From CAZRGV01 sp964599655 (GTDB taxonomy: Bacteria; Planctomycetota; Planctomycetia; Isosphaerales; Isosphaeraceae): a stretch of 64,000 bases of DNA. This document shows positions 28,646 through 37,234 of the stretch, piece by piece (the stretch's first letter is position 1; every line of letters begins with the position of its first letter). The notes below the pieces were generated by a model, which made no database searches, was not told the DNA's origin, and worked only from the letters and a program-made list of their open reading frames with translations. The stretch covers positions 16,817 to 80,816 of the forward strand of contig CAZRGV010000009.1 of the NCBI GenBank assembly GCA_964599655.1. The letters are read 5' to 3'. The translations under genes and the position numbers were made by a program.

Positions 28646-29638
28646 ATGCCGGCGAACCTGACTCCGCAGTACAGCAAGGCGGAGGAGGAGTATCGCAAAG
28701 CGACCACCCCCGCCGAACGCCTGGAGAAGGTGCGGGAGATGTTCCGTCTCCTGCCCAAACATAAAGGAACCGAAAAGCTCCAATCCGACCTGAAGCAAAA
28801 GATCAGCCGGCTCAAGGACGAGATCGAGGGGGCCAAGTCCTCCGGTAAGAAACCGGGGGTGAGTTATCGTGTTCCCAGGGAGGGAGCGGGTCAGATCGTT
28901 CTGGTCGGCGCTCCGAACGTGGGGAAGAGTTCCCTGCTGGCCGCCCTGACGAACGCGAGGCCGGAGGTCGCGCCTTATCCCTTCACCACCCGGGCTCCGC
29001 ATCCGGGCATGATGTCCTGGAACGATGTGAGGGTTCAACTGGTCGATTTACCACCCATCACGACCGAGTTTCTCGAGCCCTGGGTTCCCAGTCTGGTCCG
29101 TTCGGCCGATGCCGCGCTTCTGGTAGTCGATCTGGCCGACGATGACACGGCGGATGCGGCCGAGGCGGTGCTCAAGCGACTGGCCCAGACGCATACGGAA
29201 CTTGTTGGCACGCTCCCGTTCGACGTGGAGGATGAGTCCATCCGCCACGTTCCCACGGCCCTGGTGGCCAACAAGTCTGACGCTCCGGGAGCCACCGACC
29301 GACTCGAAGTGATCCGGGAATGGTTTGACGGCCGATTTCCTCTCCTGGCGGTGTCGGCCGCCACCGGCCTGGGCCTGGACGATTTGAGGCGGGTGGCGTA
29401 CGATTTGCTTGGAGTCATACGGATTTACACCAAAATCCCGGGTAAACCGGTCGACCGCGGCAGCCCGTTCACCTTGCCGGTCGGCAGCACGGTTCTCGAC
29501 CTGGCCCGCGAGGTGCATCGCGAGCTGGGGGAGAAGTTGAAGTTTGCGCGGGTCTGGGGCACGGGAGTGTTTGAGGGACAAACCGTCAAGCGCGACCACG
29601 AGCTGCACGACGCGGATGTCGTCGAGTTGCACACTTGA
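28646..29638 (+). CDS. DRG/Obg-type GTPase with TGS domain
   Basis: 330 residues. A helical N-terminus (1-70, including KLQSDLKQKISRLKDEIE) precedes the G domain: G1 GAPNVGKSS, G2 PFTTRAPHPG, G3 VDLPPI (the usual DxPG glycine is replaced), G4 NKSD and G5 VSAATGLG. The C-terminal TGS domain (about 260-330) contains GSTVLDLAREVHRELG and HELHDADVVELHT. This order matches DRG/Rbg proteins, common in archaea and eukaryotes and found in some bacteria including planctomycetes; they associate with translation. It is followed after 44 nt by a signalling gene pair on the same strand. Confidence 0.88.
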   Translation: MPANLTPQYSKAEEEYRKATTPAERLEKVREMFRLLPKHKGTEKLQSDLKQKISRLKDEIEGAKSSGKKPGVSYRVPREGAGQIVLVGAPNVGKSSLLAALTNARPEVAPYPFTTRAPHPGMMSWNDVRVQLVDLPPITTEFLEPWVPSLVRSADAALLVVDLADDDTADAAEAVLKRLAQTHTELVGTLPFDVEDESIRHVPTALVANKSDAPGATDRLEVIREWFDGRFPLLAVSAATGLGLDDLRRVAYDLLGVIRIYTKIPGKPVDRGSPFTLPVGSTVLDLAREVHRELGEKLKFARVWGTGVFEGQTVKRDHELHDADVVELHT

Positions 29639-29682
29639 GGTCGTCATCAAAGATCGCCCCCGATGTGCCGAGGAGACGTGAC

Positions 29683-30531
29683 ATGAGCACGGCCCTGATC
29701 GTCGAGGACGATCCCGCCCAGGCGAAGATCGTGGCCGGCCTTCTGGCTCGGCGCGATCTTCGCAGCCTGATCGCGGACACCGGCGAGCTGGGACTCCGGC
29801 TGGCTCGACTCGTTCGGCCCGAACTCATCCTGCTCGACCTGATGCTTCCCGACGCCGATGGATTCGAGGTCTGTCGCCGACTCCGAAGCGACGAGCGGAC
29901 CATGACGACACCGGTTGTCATGCTCACCGCCCTGGACGACTCGAATTACCGCCGTCGCGGGTTCCGTGTTGGGGCCAACGCCTATCTCACCAAGCCGTAC
30001 GAACCCGAAGATCTGTTTGAAGCCGTGGAGAACGCTCGACAATGGCGGGCCGACCTGGAACGAACTCGTGTGCAGGGAGAGATCCATGTCGAACTGAACA
30101 GTGAGACGGTCTTCCTTCAAGAGGTGAATGAGTTTCTGACCGAACTCTGTCGCCGCACGCCGCTGACCGCCGAACAGGTGATGCACCTGCGGCAGGCCGT
30201 CATGGAAATGGGCCAGAACGCCATCGAGTGGGGGAACCGACACCGCGCGGAGAAGCTGGTCAACATCACGTATCGGGTTTTCGACGACCGGGTTGTGATC
30301 ATCGTTCGCGACCAGGGGACGGGGTTCGATCCCGAGAACCTGCCCCACGCCGCCTCACCCGACGATCCGTTGCGGCACATGGATGTCCGCGAAAAGCTTG
30401 GGCTCCGTGAGGGAGGCTTCGGACTGTTGATCGCCCGAGGCATGCTGGACGAGCTGCACTTCAACGACCTTGGCAACGAGGTCACGCTGATCAAGCGGTT
30501 TTCGACCACGGATGAGCCGAAGGTCCGCTGA
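29683..30531 (+). CDS. Response regulator with fused RsbW-type HATPase domain
   Basis: 282 residues. An N-terminal receiver domain has acidic pair ED at 8-9, phosphoacceptor Asp52 in LLDLMLPDADG and the conserved lysine in TKPYEPEDL. A second domain (about 150-280) is an anti-sigma/RsbW-like ATPase: MEMGQNAIEWGNRHR is the N box, VRDQGTGFDPENLP the G1 box and REGGFGLLIARGMLDEL the G2 box. There is no dimerisation/phosphoacceptor histidine, so it is a kinase of a target protein or a sequestering switch rather than a classic sensor. ATG 29683 has GAGGAG 7 nt upstream. It lies 26 nt before a second receiver-kinase gene. Confidence 0.88.
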   Translation: MSTALIVEDDPAQAKIVAGLLARRDLRSLIADTGELGLRLARLVRPELILLDLMLPDADGFEVCRRLRSDERTMTTPVVMLTALDDSNYRRRGFRVGANAYLTKPYEPEDLFEAVENARQWRADLERTRVQGEIHVELNSETVFLQEVNEFLTELCRRTPLTAEQVMHLRQAVMEMGQNAIEWGNRHRAEKLVNITYRVFDDRVVIIVRDQGTGFDPENLPHAASPDDPLRHMDVREKLGLREGGFGLLIARGMLDELHFNDLGNEVTLIKRFSTTDEPKVR

Positions 30532-30557
30532 GAGCCGACGAGAGGTCACCCCCCCTT

Positions 30558-31745
30558 ATGAATTCGACGCGTCCCACGCTGATGGTGGTCGACGATGAGC
30601 CCGAGGTTTTGCGCTCGGTGCATGACCTGTTTCGTCGTGATTACCGGGTGTTGACCTTCGAGCGAGGCGCGGACGCCCTCCGCGCGCTCGAAGAGGTTGA
30701 CCCGCCGGTCGTGATGTCCGACCAGCGGATGCCCGAGATGAACGGCGTTGAGTTCCTGAGCCGCGTCAAGACGATTCGTCCCGACGCCACGCGTTTGCTC
30801 TTCACGGGTTACGCCGACATCAAGGCCGTCATTGACGCGATCAACCAGGGCAACGTCTTCCGCTACATCACCAAGCCCTGGGATCCCGACGAGCTGGCCA
30901 CCGTGGTGCGACAGGCGGTGCAGCATCACGACCTGATCGTCGAGCGTCGCCGGCTTCTGGCCGAGCTGAAGGAAACCAACGCCCAGCTCGCCGAGGCGAA
31001 CCGACTGAAGGGGGCCTTCATCGAGGTGGCCAGTCACGAGCTGAACACGCCGGTGGCGGTCGTTCTCGGCATGACCGACCTCTGGAAGCTGACGCAAGGG
31101 CCGAAAGCCACGCCGACCGAACGATCCTGGGTCGATCGGATTCAAGGCGCGGGCCGGCGGCTGGCCGCCACGGTCGAGCGCATGCTCAAGCTTCTTCGCG
31201 CCGACCGTTTCGCCGACACCCTCGACCTTCACACCACGGAGTTGGAACCGCTGCTGCGTGGCGTGGTCGAGGACATGAGTCCCTACCTGGAGGTCCGCCG
31301 CCAGACGGTGGATCTGCACATCGAACCCGGCCTGGGCGAGGCCGAAATCGATGCCGCCAAGGTCGGCGACTGTCTGACCAATCTCCTGATCAACGCCATC
31401 AAGTTCACGCCGGATGGTGGTGTGATCCACGTCTGGGCAGGCCCCGACGGTGAGGACCGCGTCCAGTTCCGCGTGTCCGACACCGGCGTCGGCATCCATC
31501 CGGCCGACCGTCGGCATCTGTTCGAGCCGTTCTTCACCGGCTACGACACGATGCACCACTCGTCCGGAGAATATCAATACTGCAAGCGTGGGATCGGTCT
31601 GGGGCTCTGCCTGGTGAAAACCTTCGTCGAGCTGCACGGGGGCACGGTTGAAGTCGATTCAACCCCCAACGAGGGCTCCACGTTTGGCTTCCGCTTGCCT
31701 CGTCGGCAGGGCATTCACGCGCCCGCCGCGGCGATCGCGAGCTAA
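30558..31745 (+). CDS. Receiver domain-histidine kinase hybrid
   Basis: 395 residues without membrane segments. The receiver (1-120) has DDE at 12-14, Asp55 in SDQRMPEMNG and ITKPWDPDEL; this form is typical of RpfG-like regulators. A short coiled coil (RRLLAELKETNAQLAEANRL) leads to HisKA with His160 in ASHELNTPVAV and HATPase_c with NLLINAIKFTPDGG, DTGVGI and RGIGLGLCLVKTF. Cytoplasmic; input is probably phosphorylation by another kinase or protein contact. Translationally close to the preceding REC-ATPase gene, so the two likely form one circuit. Confidence 0.9.
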   Translation: MNSTRPTLMVVDDEPEVLRSVHDLFRRDYRVLTFERGADALRALEEVDPPVVMSDQRMPEMNGVEFLSRVKTIRPDATRLLFTGYADIKAVIDAINQGNVFRYITKPWDPDELATVVRQAVQHHDLIVERRRLLAELKETNAQLAEANRLKGAFIEVASHELNTPVAVVLGMTDLWKLTQGPKATPTERSWVDRIQGAGRRLAATVERMLKLLRADRFADTLDLHTTELEPLLRGVVEDMSPYLEVRRQTVDLHIEPGLGEAEIDAAKVGDCLTNLLINAIKFTPDGGVIHVWAGPDGEDRVQFRVSDTGVGIHPADRRHLFEPFFTGYDTMHHSSGEYQYCKRGIGLGLCLVKTFVELHGGTVEVDSTPNEGSTFGFRLPRRQGIHAPAAAIAS

Positions 31746-31753
31746 TGGATTTC

Positions 31754-32296
31754 TCAGGCCGGCAACGCCTTGGAATCGCCATCCGCCGGATGGGCGCTGA
31801 TGTAATCTCGCAGGTAGCGAAGGAAGGTCGGAAATCCCTGCTCGTCCCAGGCTTGCTCGACCGACTCCTTGATCCGCTGGTTCTCAGCCTGAAGGGCTCG
31901 AAAGGCTTCGGCATCCGGAGAGTTGGCATCGAGCCCGAGAATCTGGTCGTGCGTGTTGACCGAGAGCATGTAACCGATGGATGTCGGCCACGCCTGAACC
32001 TGGAACTTCATGTGCGGGTAGCGCAGGTTTCCCAGGCGGAGCGCATAAATCCTCGTCGAATCGGCGTCTGGAGGCGAGATCTGCTCGAAGGGCGGGCCCT
32101 CGAGTAACTGTCCCAGGGAGACGCCGTCGGGCCACGAGAGTCGGCGCTGGACGGCCTCGGGCAAGGTTCCGGAAGGATAGGCGCACGACAGGTAGATGTC
32201 GATCGCCCGCCGAAGGATCTCGATCGTCAAGCCTCGAAAGTCGGGGGGATTCGACGACACCGAGCAGCTCCGTGTGAACGCCGTCGGGGGCGACAT
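31754..32296 (-). CDS. Conserved-looking hypothetical protein
   Basis: 180 residues, unknown. Sequence composition is that of a real globular protein (IEILRRAIDIYLSCAYP, YPHMKFQVQAWPTSIGYMLSVNTHDQILG) and codon use is like the neighbours. There is no signal peptide, membrane segment or catalytic motif I can name. The first 20 residues may not be translated; a later start is possible. It converges on the hybrid kinase with only 8 nt between them and ends a leftward pair with the aldose epimerase. Confidence 0.6.
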   Translation of the reverse strand: MSPPTAFTRSCSVSSNPPDFRGLTIEILRRAIDIYLSCAYPSGTLPEAVQRRLSWPDGVSLGQLLEGPPFEQISPPDADSTRIYALRLGNLRYPHMKFQVQAWPTSIGYMLSVNTHDQILGLDANSPDAEAFRALQAENQRIKESVEQAWDEQGFPTFLRYLRDYISAHPADGDSKALPA

Positions 32297-32421
32297 CGGC
32301 CAGCCCCGCGTCGCCGCGGTAGCGGATGGACGGCTGACGTCACCCGCTTTGCCTCCCCCGCTTCCGTTTCATCCCCCGATTATCGTGCCAGAACCTCAAT
32401 TTTGGCAAGCGGCAAGCCACC

Positions 32422-33414
32422 CTATCCGGAAGTTTCCATGAAGATGAGCAAGGAGTCCGACCCTCCGGCCGGCAAAATGCGGAGTCCGGCCTCGATTCCA
32501 ATGGTCTGGAGATGGATGGCGTCGGTCGTCTGGGTATAGGGTTCGACGGCGATCACGCCTCCCCCGACCGGCGGAGTAAAGACAACCAGCTCGCGAATGG
32601 TCCGGTCGAATCCTAGGCGGAACTCGGCGCCGAGGGCGTCGTCGACCAGGCGACAGGTCCCCTGCTCTCCTTCGAACAACAGGCCGGTCAGGACATCGTC
32701 GACGTCCAGGCCATCGATCGGTTTGCCCTGGCGGAAGTCGAGCCGGTCGTCGACCGGCCGGCGCTCGCCCGTGGGCAAGCTGTCTTGGAGAACCCAGTAC
32801 TGGCTGGCCGGCAGAATGATGCGGGTTCTTGCCCGATCGCCGTCGGGATCAAACGGCAGCCGGAAATACGGGTGGATGCCGAATCCCCAGGGAAGCAGCG
32901 TATTCGACGGGTTGGTCACGCTCACATCAAGCCGAAGCCGCTGCCCCGCAAGGGTATACCGCATTTCGAGAATGGCGTCGGCCGGCCAGCGCGCGAGGTC
33001 TTCCGGGCGATTCCGGCTGATCTGGAACCGGCCAGTGATCGAGGCGCCCGAATCGTCGGCCTGATGCGAGACGACCTCCCAGTTGGCCTCGATGGCGAAC
33101 CCGTGGATCGCGTTGGGAGGCTTGTTCGCGACGAGCTGGTACTGCTTGCCCTCGAAGACGTAACGCGCATCCCGAATTCGGTTGGGAAACGGGAACAGGA
33201 CGGGGGTCCCGTTCCGACCCGCCCGACCGGGATTCGCCGCCCACCCCGGCTCGGCCACGACGATTGGTCGCACCTGGCCGGCGACGGGCAGCCGCAGATC
33301 GAACAGGTTGAAGCCAAACGAGGGAAGTACGGAGGCCGAAGCCCCGGTCGCGTCGTCATGCAGGTGACAGACCGTCCGCCCCCCAACGGTTTCCTGACTG
33401 ACCCGATACGTCAT
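32422..33414 (-). CDS. Aldose 1-epimerase family protein
   Basis: 330 residues of the galactose-mutarotase fold. GTPVLFPFPNRIRDARYVFEGKQY is the conserved early loop, NAIHGFAIEANWEV contains the catalytic histidine region, and WGFGIHPYFRLP carries the second histidine. A glutamate base fits VIAVEPYTQTTDAIHL. The enzyme interconverts sugar anomers in the cytoplasm. It is read divergently from the LDH2-family dehydrogenase and lies near an RbsD-like gene, so this small block appears devoted to sugar handling. Confidence 0.88.
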   Translation of the reverse strand: MTYRVSQETVGGRTVCHLHDDATGASASVLPSFGFNLFDLRLPVAGQVRPIVVAEPGWAANPGRAGRNGTPVLFPFPNRIRDARYVFEGKQYQLVANKPPNAIHGFAIEANWEVVSHQADDSGASITGRFQISRNRPEDLARWPADAILEMRYTLAGQRLRLDVSVTNPSNTLLPWGFGIHPYFRLPFDPDGDRARTRIILPASQYWVLQDSLPTGERRPVDDRLDFRQGKPIDGLDVDDVLTGLLFEGEQGTCRLVDDALGAEFRLGFDRTIRELVVFTPPVGGGVIAVEPYTQTTDAIHLQTIGIEAGLRILPAGGSDSLLIFMETSG

Positions 33415-33563
33415 GCCTCTGAAACTCCGGAACGAATTCCAACGAATCCGGGAACTGGGGCTTCCCCGCCTGGCGACTCATTCCAACCCGACCCACCATG
33501 GATTGCAAATGGGCTCCGGGCGTGATAGACCAAAACATCCCCGAACGCCCCAGGAGCCCGCCC

Positions 33564-34631
33564 GTGCCGAACCTGACCGAATCCGAGCTGACCGACTTCG
33601 CGACCCGCCTGTTCGAGGCGGCCGGCGTGCCGGCCGCGGACGCTCAAGTGGTTGCCAGGAATCTTGTGGGAGCCAACCTTCGAGGCCACGACTCGCACGG
33701 GGTGATGCGGATCCCGCAGTACCTCGACTTCCTCGAACACGGCGTCTACCGGACCGGCGTCGAGCTTCGCGTCGAGCACGAGACGCCGGCGGTCGTGGTC
33801 TGCGACGCTCAATGGGGCTTTGGCCAGGTCCAGGCGCACCGGTTGCTTGACCTCGTGCTGGAAAAGGCCAAGGTCCTGGGGCTCGGGGCCGGAACCTTGC
33901 GGGATTGCGGTCACATCGGCCGGCTCGGCGACTACGCCGAACGGGCGGCCGAGCAAGGGCTGGTGCTGATCGCCTCGGTCAACAACGCGGGCGCCGGTCA
34001 GCGAGTGTCCCCACCGGGCGGTCTGGCCCCGAGACTGGGAACCAACCCGCTTTGCATCGCGGTCCCCACCGACTCGGGGCCGATCGTTCTCGATTTCGGA
34101 ACCAGTGTCGTGGCCGAGGGGAAGGTTCGGGTCTACTACCTCAACGGCAAGACGCCCGTCCCGGAAGGCTGGCTGCTCGACCACGAGGGGAAGCCGACGA
34201 CGGACCCCTCGGTTCTCTATGAGCCCCCGACCGGGAGCATCCGGCCGATGGGCGGCTCGCAGTCGTACAAGGGGTTTGGTCTGGCCCTGGTGCTCGACAT
34301 GCTCGCCGGGGGACTCTCGGGCGGTCGGACCGCCTTCGAAGGGGCTCCCCCCGCGAGGGGCAACAACGTCCTCTTTCTGGCCCTGGAACCGGCCCTGTTC
34401 GCCGGTCGCGAGACCTTGATCCGAGAGGCCTCACAGCTTGCCTCCTATGTCCGAGGAACTCCGAGAGCGGAAGGGGTCGAGGCGATCCTGCTGCCTGGCG
34501 ACCCCGAACGACGGGCCCTCGAACAACGCCAGCGAGAGGGAATCCCCTTGCCCGAAGGGCACTGGGCTCGCCTGACCGAACTGGCCGAACGGCTCGGCGT
34601 GACCCCTCCCCACGTCGAGACCGGCGCTTGA
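33564..34631 (+). CDS. Malate/L-lactate dehydrogenase family (LDH2) NAD(P)-dependent oxidoreductase
   Basis: 355 residues. NLRGHDSHGVMRIPQYLD contains the catalytic histidine of this unusual non-Rossmann dehydrogenase family, GTLRDCGHIGRLGDYAERAAEQG and NPLCIAVPT are further signatures, and GGSQSYKGFGLALVLDMLAGGLSG is the cofactor loop. Members oxidise malate, sulfolactate, ureidoglycolate or 2,3-diketogulonate, so substrate assignment is open. Start GTG 33564 is supported by AGGAG 7 nt upstream. The neighbours suggest a sugar-acid substrate. Confidence 0.87.
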   Translation: MPNLTESELTDFATRLFEAAGVPAADAQVVARNLVGANLRGHDSHGVMRIPQYLDFLEHGVYRTGVELRVEHETPAVVVCDAQWGFGQVQAHRLLDLVLEKAKVLGLGAGTLRDCGHIGRLGDYAERAAEQGLVLIASVNNAGAGQRVSPPGGLAPRLGTNPLCIAVPTDSGPIVLDFGTSVVAEGKVRVYYLNGKTPVPEGWLLDHEGKPTTDPSVLYEPPTGSIRPMGGSQSYKGFGLALVLDMLAGGLSGGRTAFEGAPPARGNNVLFLALEPALFAGRETLIREASQLASYVRGTPRAEGVEAILLPGDPERRALEQRQREGIPLPEGHWARLTELAERLGVTPPHVETGA

Positions 34632-34684
34632 GGCTCAGGAACCATCGACCGGCGCTCGGCGAGGCCGGGCCATTCCGGGCCGAA

Positions 34685-35080
34685 TCAGAACGGGCTGCCG
34701 CAGAGGATGCGAATATTCGCGTAGGGAGTGAACTCGGCGGATCGGATGATTCCCTTGACCCCCTCGGATTGTTCCCGAAACTCGTGATGCGGAATCTCGT
34801 CGATCTCGACATCACCCAGGATTTTAAGCATCTCCTGATACAACTTCGGGCTGTACTCGCTGGTCTCCGAGGCGATGGTGACCCCCTCGATGACCAGCTC
34901 CTCGACGACGGCCCGAAGGACGTCGAGGAATCGGGGAATGCCGGGTGTCAGCGTCAGGTCGATGACGTGGCTGTCGCCTGGCAATGGGTAGCTGGCATCC
35001 ACGATGAGCAGCTCGTCCGTGTGGCCGAGCTCGGCCAGTAGCGAGCAAATGGCCGGGTTGAGGATGCCGCCTTTCTTCAT
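34685..35080 (-). CDS. RbsD/FucU-family sugar mutarotase
   Basis: 131 residues, the usual family length. MKKGGILNPAICSLLAELGHTDELLIVDASYPLP has the catalytic histidine (His in GHTDEL) and the YPLP loop; the C-terminus IRSAEFTPYANIRILCG matches the shared end where the tyrosine closes the site. RbsD acts on ribopyranose, FucU on fucose; the two cannot be separated here. ATG 35080 begins the conserved region although the frame is open to 35212. It converges with the LDH2 gene. Confidence 0.88.
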   Translation of the reverse strand: MKKGGILNPAICSLLAELGHTDELLIVDASYPLPGDSHVIDLTLTPGIPRFLDVLRAVVEELVIEGVTIASETSEYSPKLYQEMLKILGDVEIDEIPHHEFREQSEGVKGIIRSAEFTPYANIRILCGSPF

Positions 35081-35276
35081 CGGAACTCTGTCCTCCCGCT
35101 TGCGAAACGGCGCCAGGGCCTCCTCGCCCTGCAAGACGGGTCGAGGATGTTTCGAGTGACGTCGAGGGGGAACGAGGCGGGTTGTCAAGGGCGAACGGGG
35201 GCAGGCCAGCACGTCGTCCAGCGCCGAGCCCGTCCCCGTTTTCCCCTCCGCGACCCCGTCTCGTACACCCTCTCAG

Positions 35277-35282
35277 TATAAT
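35277..35282 (+). promoter_or_regulatory. Possible -10 element before the secreted gene at 35365
   Basis: A consensus TATAAT stands in very GC-rich sequence 82 nt upstream of the ATG; no acceptable -35 is found at the right spacing, so it may depend on an activator or be chance. Confidence 0.3.
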
Positions 35283-35364
35283 GGCATTCGGCAACGGTCT
35301 CCATCCCCTTGGAGGGTGGTGCCATCGGAGCGTACGTTCTCGATGTTCGAGGCGGGAAGCCGGC

Positions 35365-37188
35365 ATGCGAACACCACAAAGGCGATCCGTGGGTGTGCTC
35401 GGGGGGTTACTCGTGCTTCTGGCCTCGTCGATGGCCCCGCCGCCACCACAAGACCAGAGTCCTCCGCCGCCGAATTCCCTGTCCGATCCGAGGCTGGTGA
35501 ACCTTCGCATGGCCTCGGCGCGCTGGGAGGCGCGCCGGGGACCGAAACGCCAGGTCGTCGACCAGGTTTGCCTCGTGCCCGACCTTCCCACGTTCCTGGA
35601 GGCGATCGCGACCTGGGATGACCTCCACTACTTCCCGATCCTGCTGGATGACACGGAAACCGTTCTCCGGTTCCTCCGCGCGTTCCGTCCGGCCCGGGTC
35701 GTCCGGTTGCCCTCCAGGGCCGAGCCGATCGAGCCAGGGACCCTCTGGGATCGGGCGTTGGCGGCGGTCGCTCGATCCTGGATCCTCGACGAAATGCCTC
35801 CGGCCGAGATCCCGAAGGGAGACCAGGTGCCGAGGCGGTTGGGACCCCTTCCACCGCCTGGCGTTGTCGTGTCGTCCCCCGAGAGTCCGATGCTCGCCGG
35901 CGCCGTGGCTCTTGCCGCCGGCCGGTTCCAGCCGTTGACGCGATGGGACACGCGCCGCACCTCCCGCGACCGGATCTCCGCCGACGAGGCCGACCAACTG
36001 GCCTTCGACCTGGAAACGCGGATCGCGAACGTGGTCGACCAGTACCAGGCCCTGGGCGATGACTGCGACTTCATCACCCTGGCCGGCGACTGGCCCGATC
36101 GCTACGACGTGCCCAGCGGGCCGAAGGCCGGCACCTGCGCCTTCGACGACCTGATCGCCCGAACTCGTGATACGAAGCAGCGTTGGGCCTTCACGGGCCG
36201 CTTGACGGGGGATCTCTCGGAGAGCCTCTACGAGGCCATGTGCAGCCTGTTCCTTCAGCCGGAGTCGGCCTTGCTGTTCAACGGCTATAACGAGAAGGAA
36301 CCACCGTGGTCGGACTACTCGATGCGCGCCGCCGGCCAGCGGCTCGGACAGGTCGTGCCGGTGGTCCAACGGGCCGGTCCGGAACAGGCGAGCCTGGCGG
36401 GCTGGCATCGGACCTTCGACCCGATCAACCGTTATGGGCTGGTCCTGATCAACTCCAGCGGAGGCTCGGGCGACTTCAACCTGCCCGGCGGTGGCGGCCG
36501 GACAACCGACGTGCCGATGAGTGTGCCCGCAGCCCTGGTGGTCATCCACAGCTTCTCGGCGGCCGAGCCGGGAAACCCGGCGACACTCGCCGGCCGATGG
36601 CTGGCCAACGGCGCGTTTCTCTACTTCGGTTCCATGAACGAGCCCTATCTCCAGGCCTTTCGCACTCCGGGGCTGGTTGCCGAGATGCTCGCCGACGGCC
36701 TGCCAATCGGGGCGGTCACGCGACAGTTGCAATCCGAGGGCGGAATCTTCGGAACACCCTGGCGGCTGCACCTTCTGGGGGACCCGCTTTACCGGCTCGA
36801 CCCAAACGCCGCCCGGGCGCCGAGACTCAAGACGTGGCAAGGGTCGGCCGAATGGCCGGCTTACGCCGAGCGGAGCCTCCCCGCGCCGAGCGCCGACGAC
36901 GCCACGCGACTTCAGTGGGCCTTGCAAACCGCGATCGTTCAGGCCGCTCGCCGCGAGGGAGGCGAGGCCCGCAACGAATGGTCGAGAGTGATGCTCTCGA
37001 TCAGCCGCGCGAACCTGGCGCCCGAGTTGAAACCGGTCCACGACGACCTTCTGGCCGATCTCGTCACGTTCGCTCGCCGAAATACTCCCTGGCGAGCGAA
37101 GGTCGAGGCGATCCCCCAGGCAGAGAGGTCCGACGCCCTGCGTCGAAGCCTCGAGGCCCGCGAGGCGCTCGGGGTTGATTCCAGATAA
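35365..37188 (+). CDS. Secreted protein of unknown function
   Basis: 607 residues with a leader (RRSVGVLGGLLVLLASSMA) and a Pro-rich stretch after it. The body alternates predicted strands and helices. Segments VVIHSFSAAEPGNPATLAGRWLANGAFLYFGSMNEPYLQAFRTP and GTPWRLHLLGDPLYRL recall the end of caspase/gingipain-like (C25) domains, where a repeated 'gain a place, report a status' loop precedes a LGDP motif. I cannot identify the catalytic His/Cys, so peptidase function is only a suggestion. ATG 35365 starts the leader; the frame is open to 35182. Confidence 0.6.
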   Translation: MRTPQRRSVGVLGGLLVLLASSMAPPPPQDQSPPPPNSLSDPRLVNLRMASARWEARRGPKRQVVDQVCLVPDLPTFLEAIATWDDLHYFPILLDDTETVLRFLRAFRPARVVRLPSRAEPIEPGTLWDRALAAVARSWILDEMPPAEIPKGDQVPRRLGPLPPPGVVVSSPESPMLAGAVALAAGRFQPLTRWDTRRTSRDRISADEADQLAFDLETRIANVVDQYQALGDDCDFITLAGDWPDRYDVPSGPKAGTCAFDDLIARTRDTKQRWAFTGRLTGDLSESLYEAMCSLFLQPESALLFNGYNEKEPPWSDYSMRAAGQRLGQVVPVVQRAGPEQASLAGWHRTFDPINRYGLVLINSSGGSGDFNLPGGGGRTTDVPMSVPAALVVIHSFSAAEPGNPATLAGRWLANGAFLYFGSMNEPYLQAFRTPGLVAEMLADGLPIGAVTRQLQSEGGIFGTPWRLHLLGDPLYRLDPNAARAPRLKTWQGSAEWPAYAERSLPAPSADDATRLQWALQTAIVQAARREGGEARNEWSRVMLSISRANLAPELKPVHDDLLADLVTFARRNTPWRAKVEAIPQAERSDALRRSLEAREALGVDSR

Positions 37189-37234
37189 GAAAGGGAACCC
37201 TTCCCCAGAGCATGGCGACGGAACGGTTTGCGAC

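Noticed and set aside
35407..37041. A 544-codon minus-strand frame opposite the secreted unknown
   Set aside because: No leader, domain or ribosome-binding site; the plus-strand frame has a clear signal peptide.
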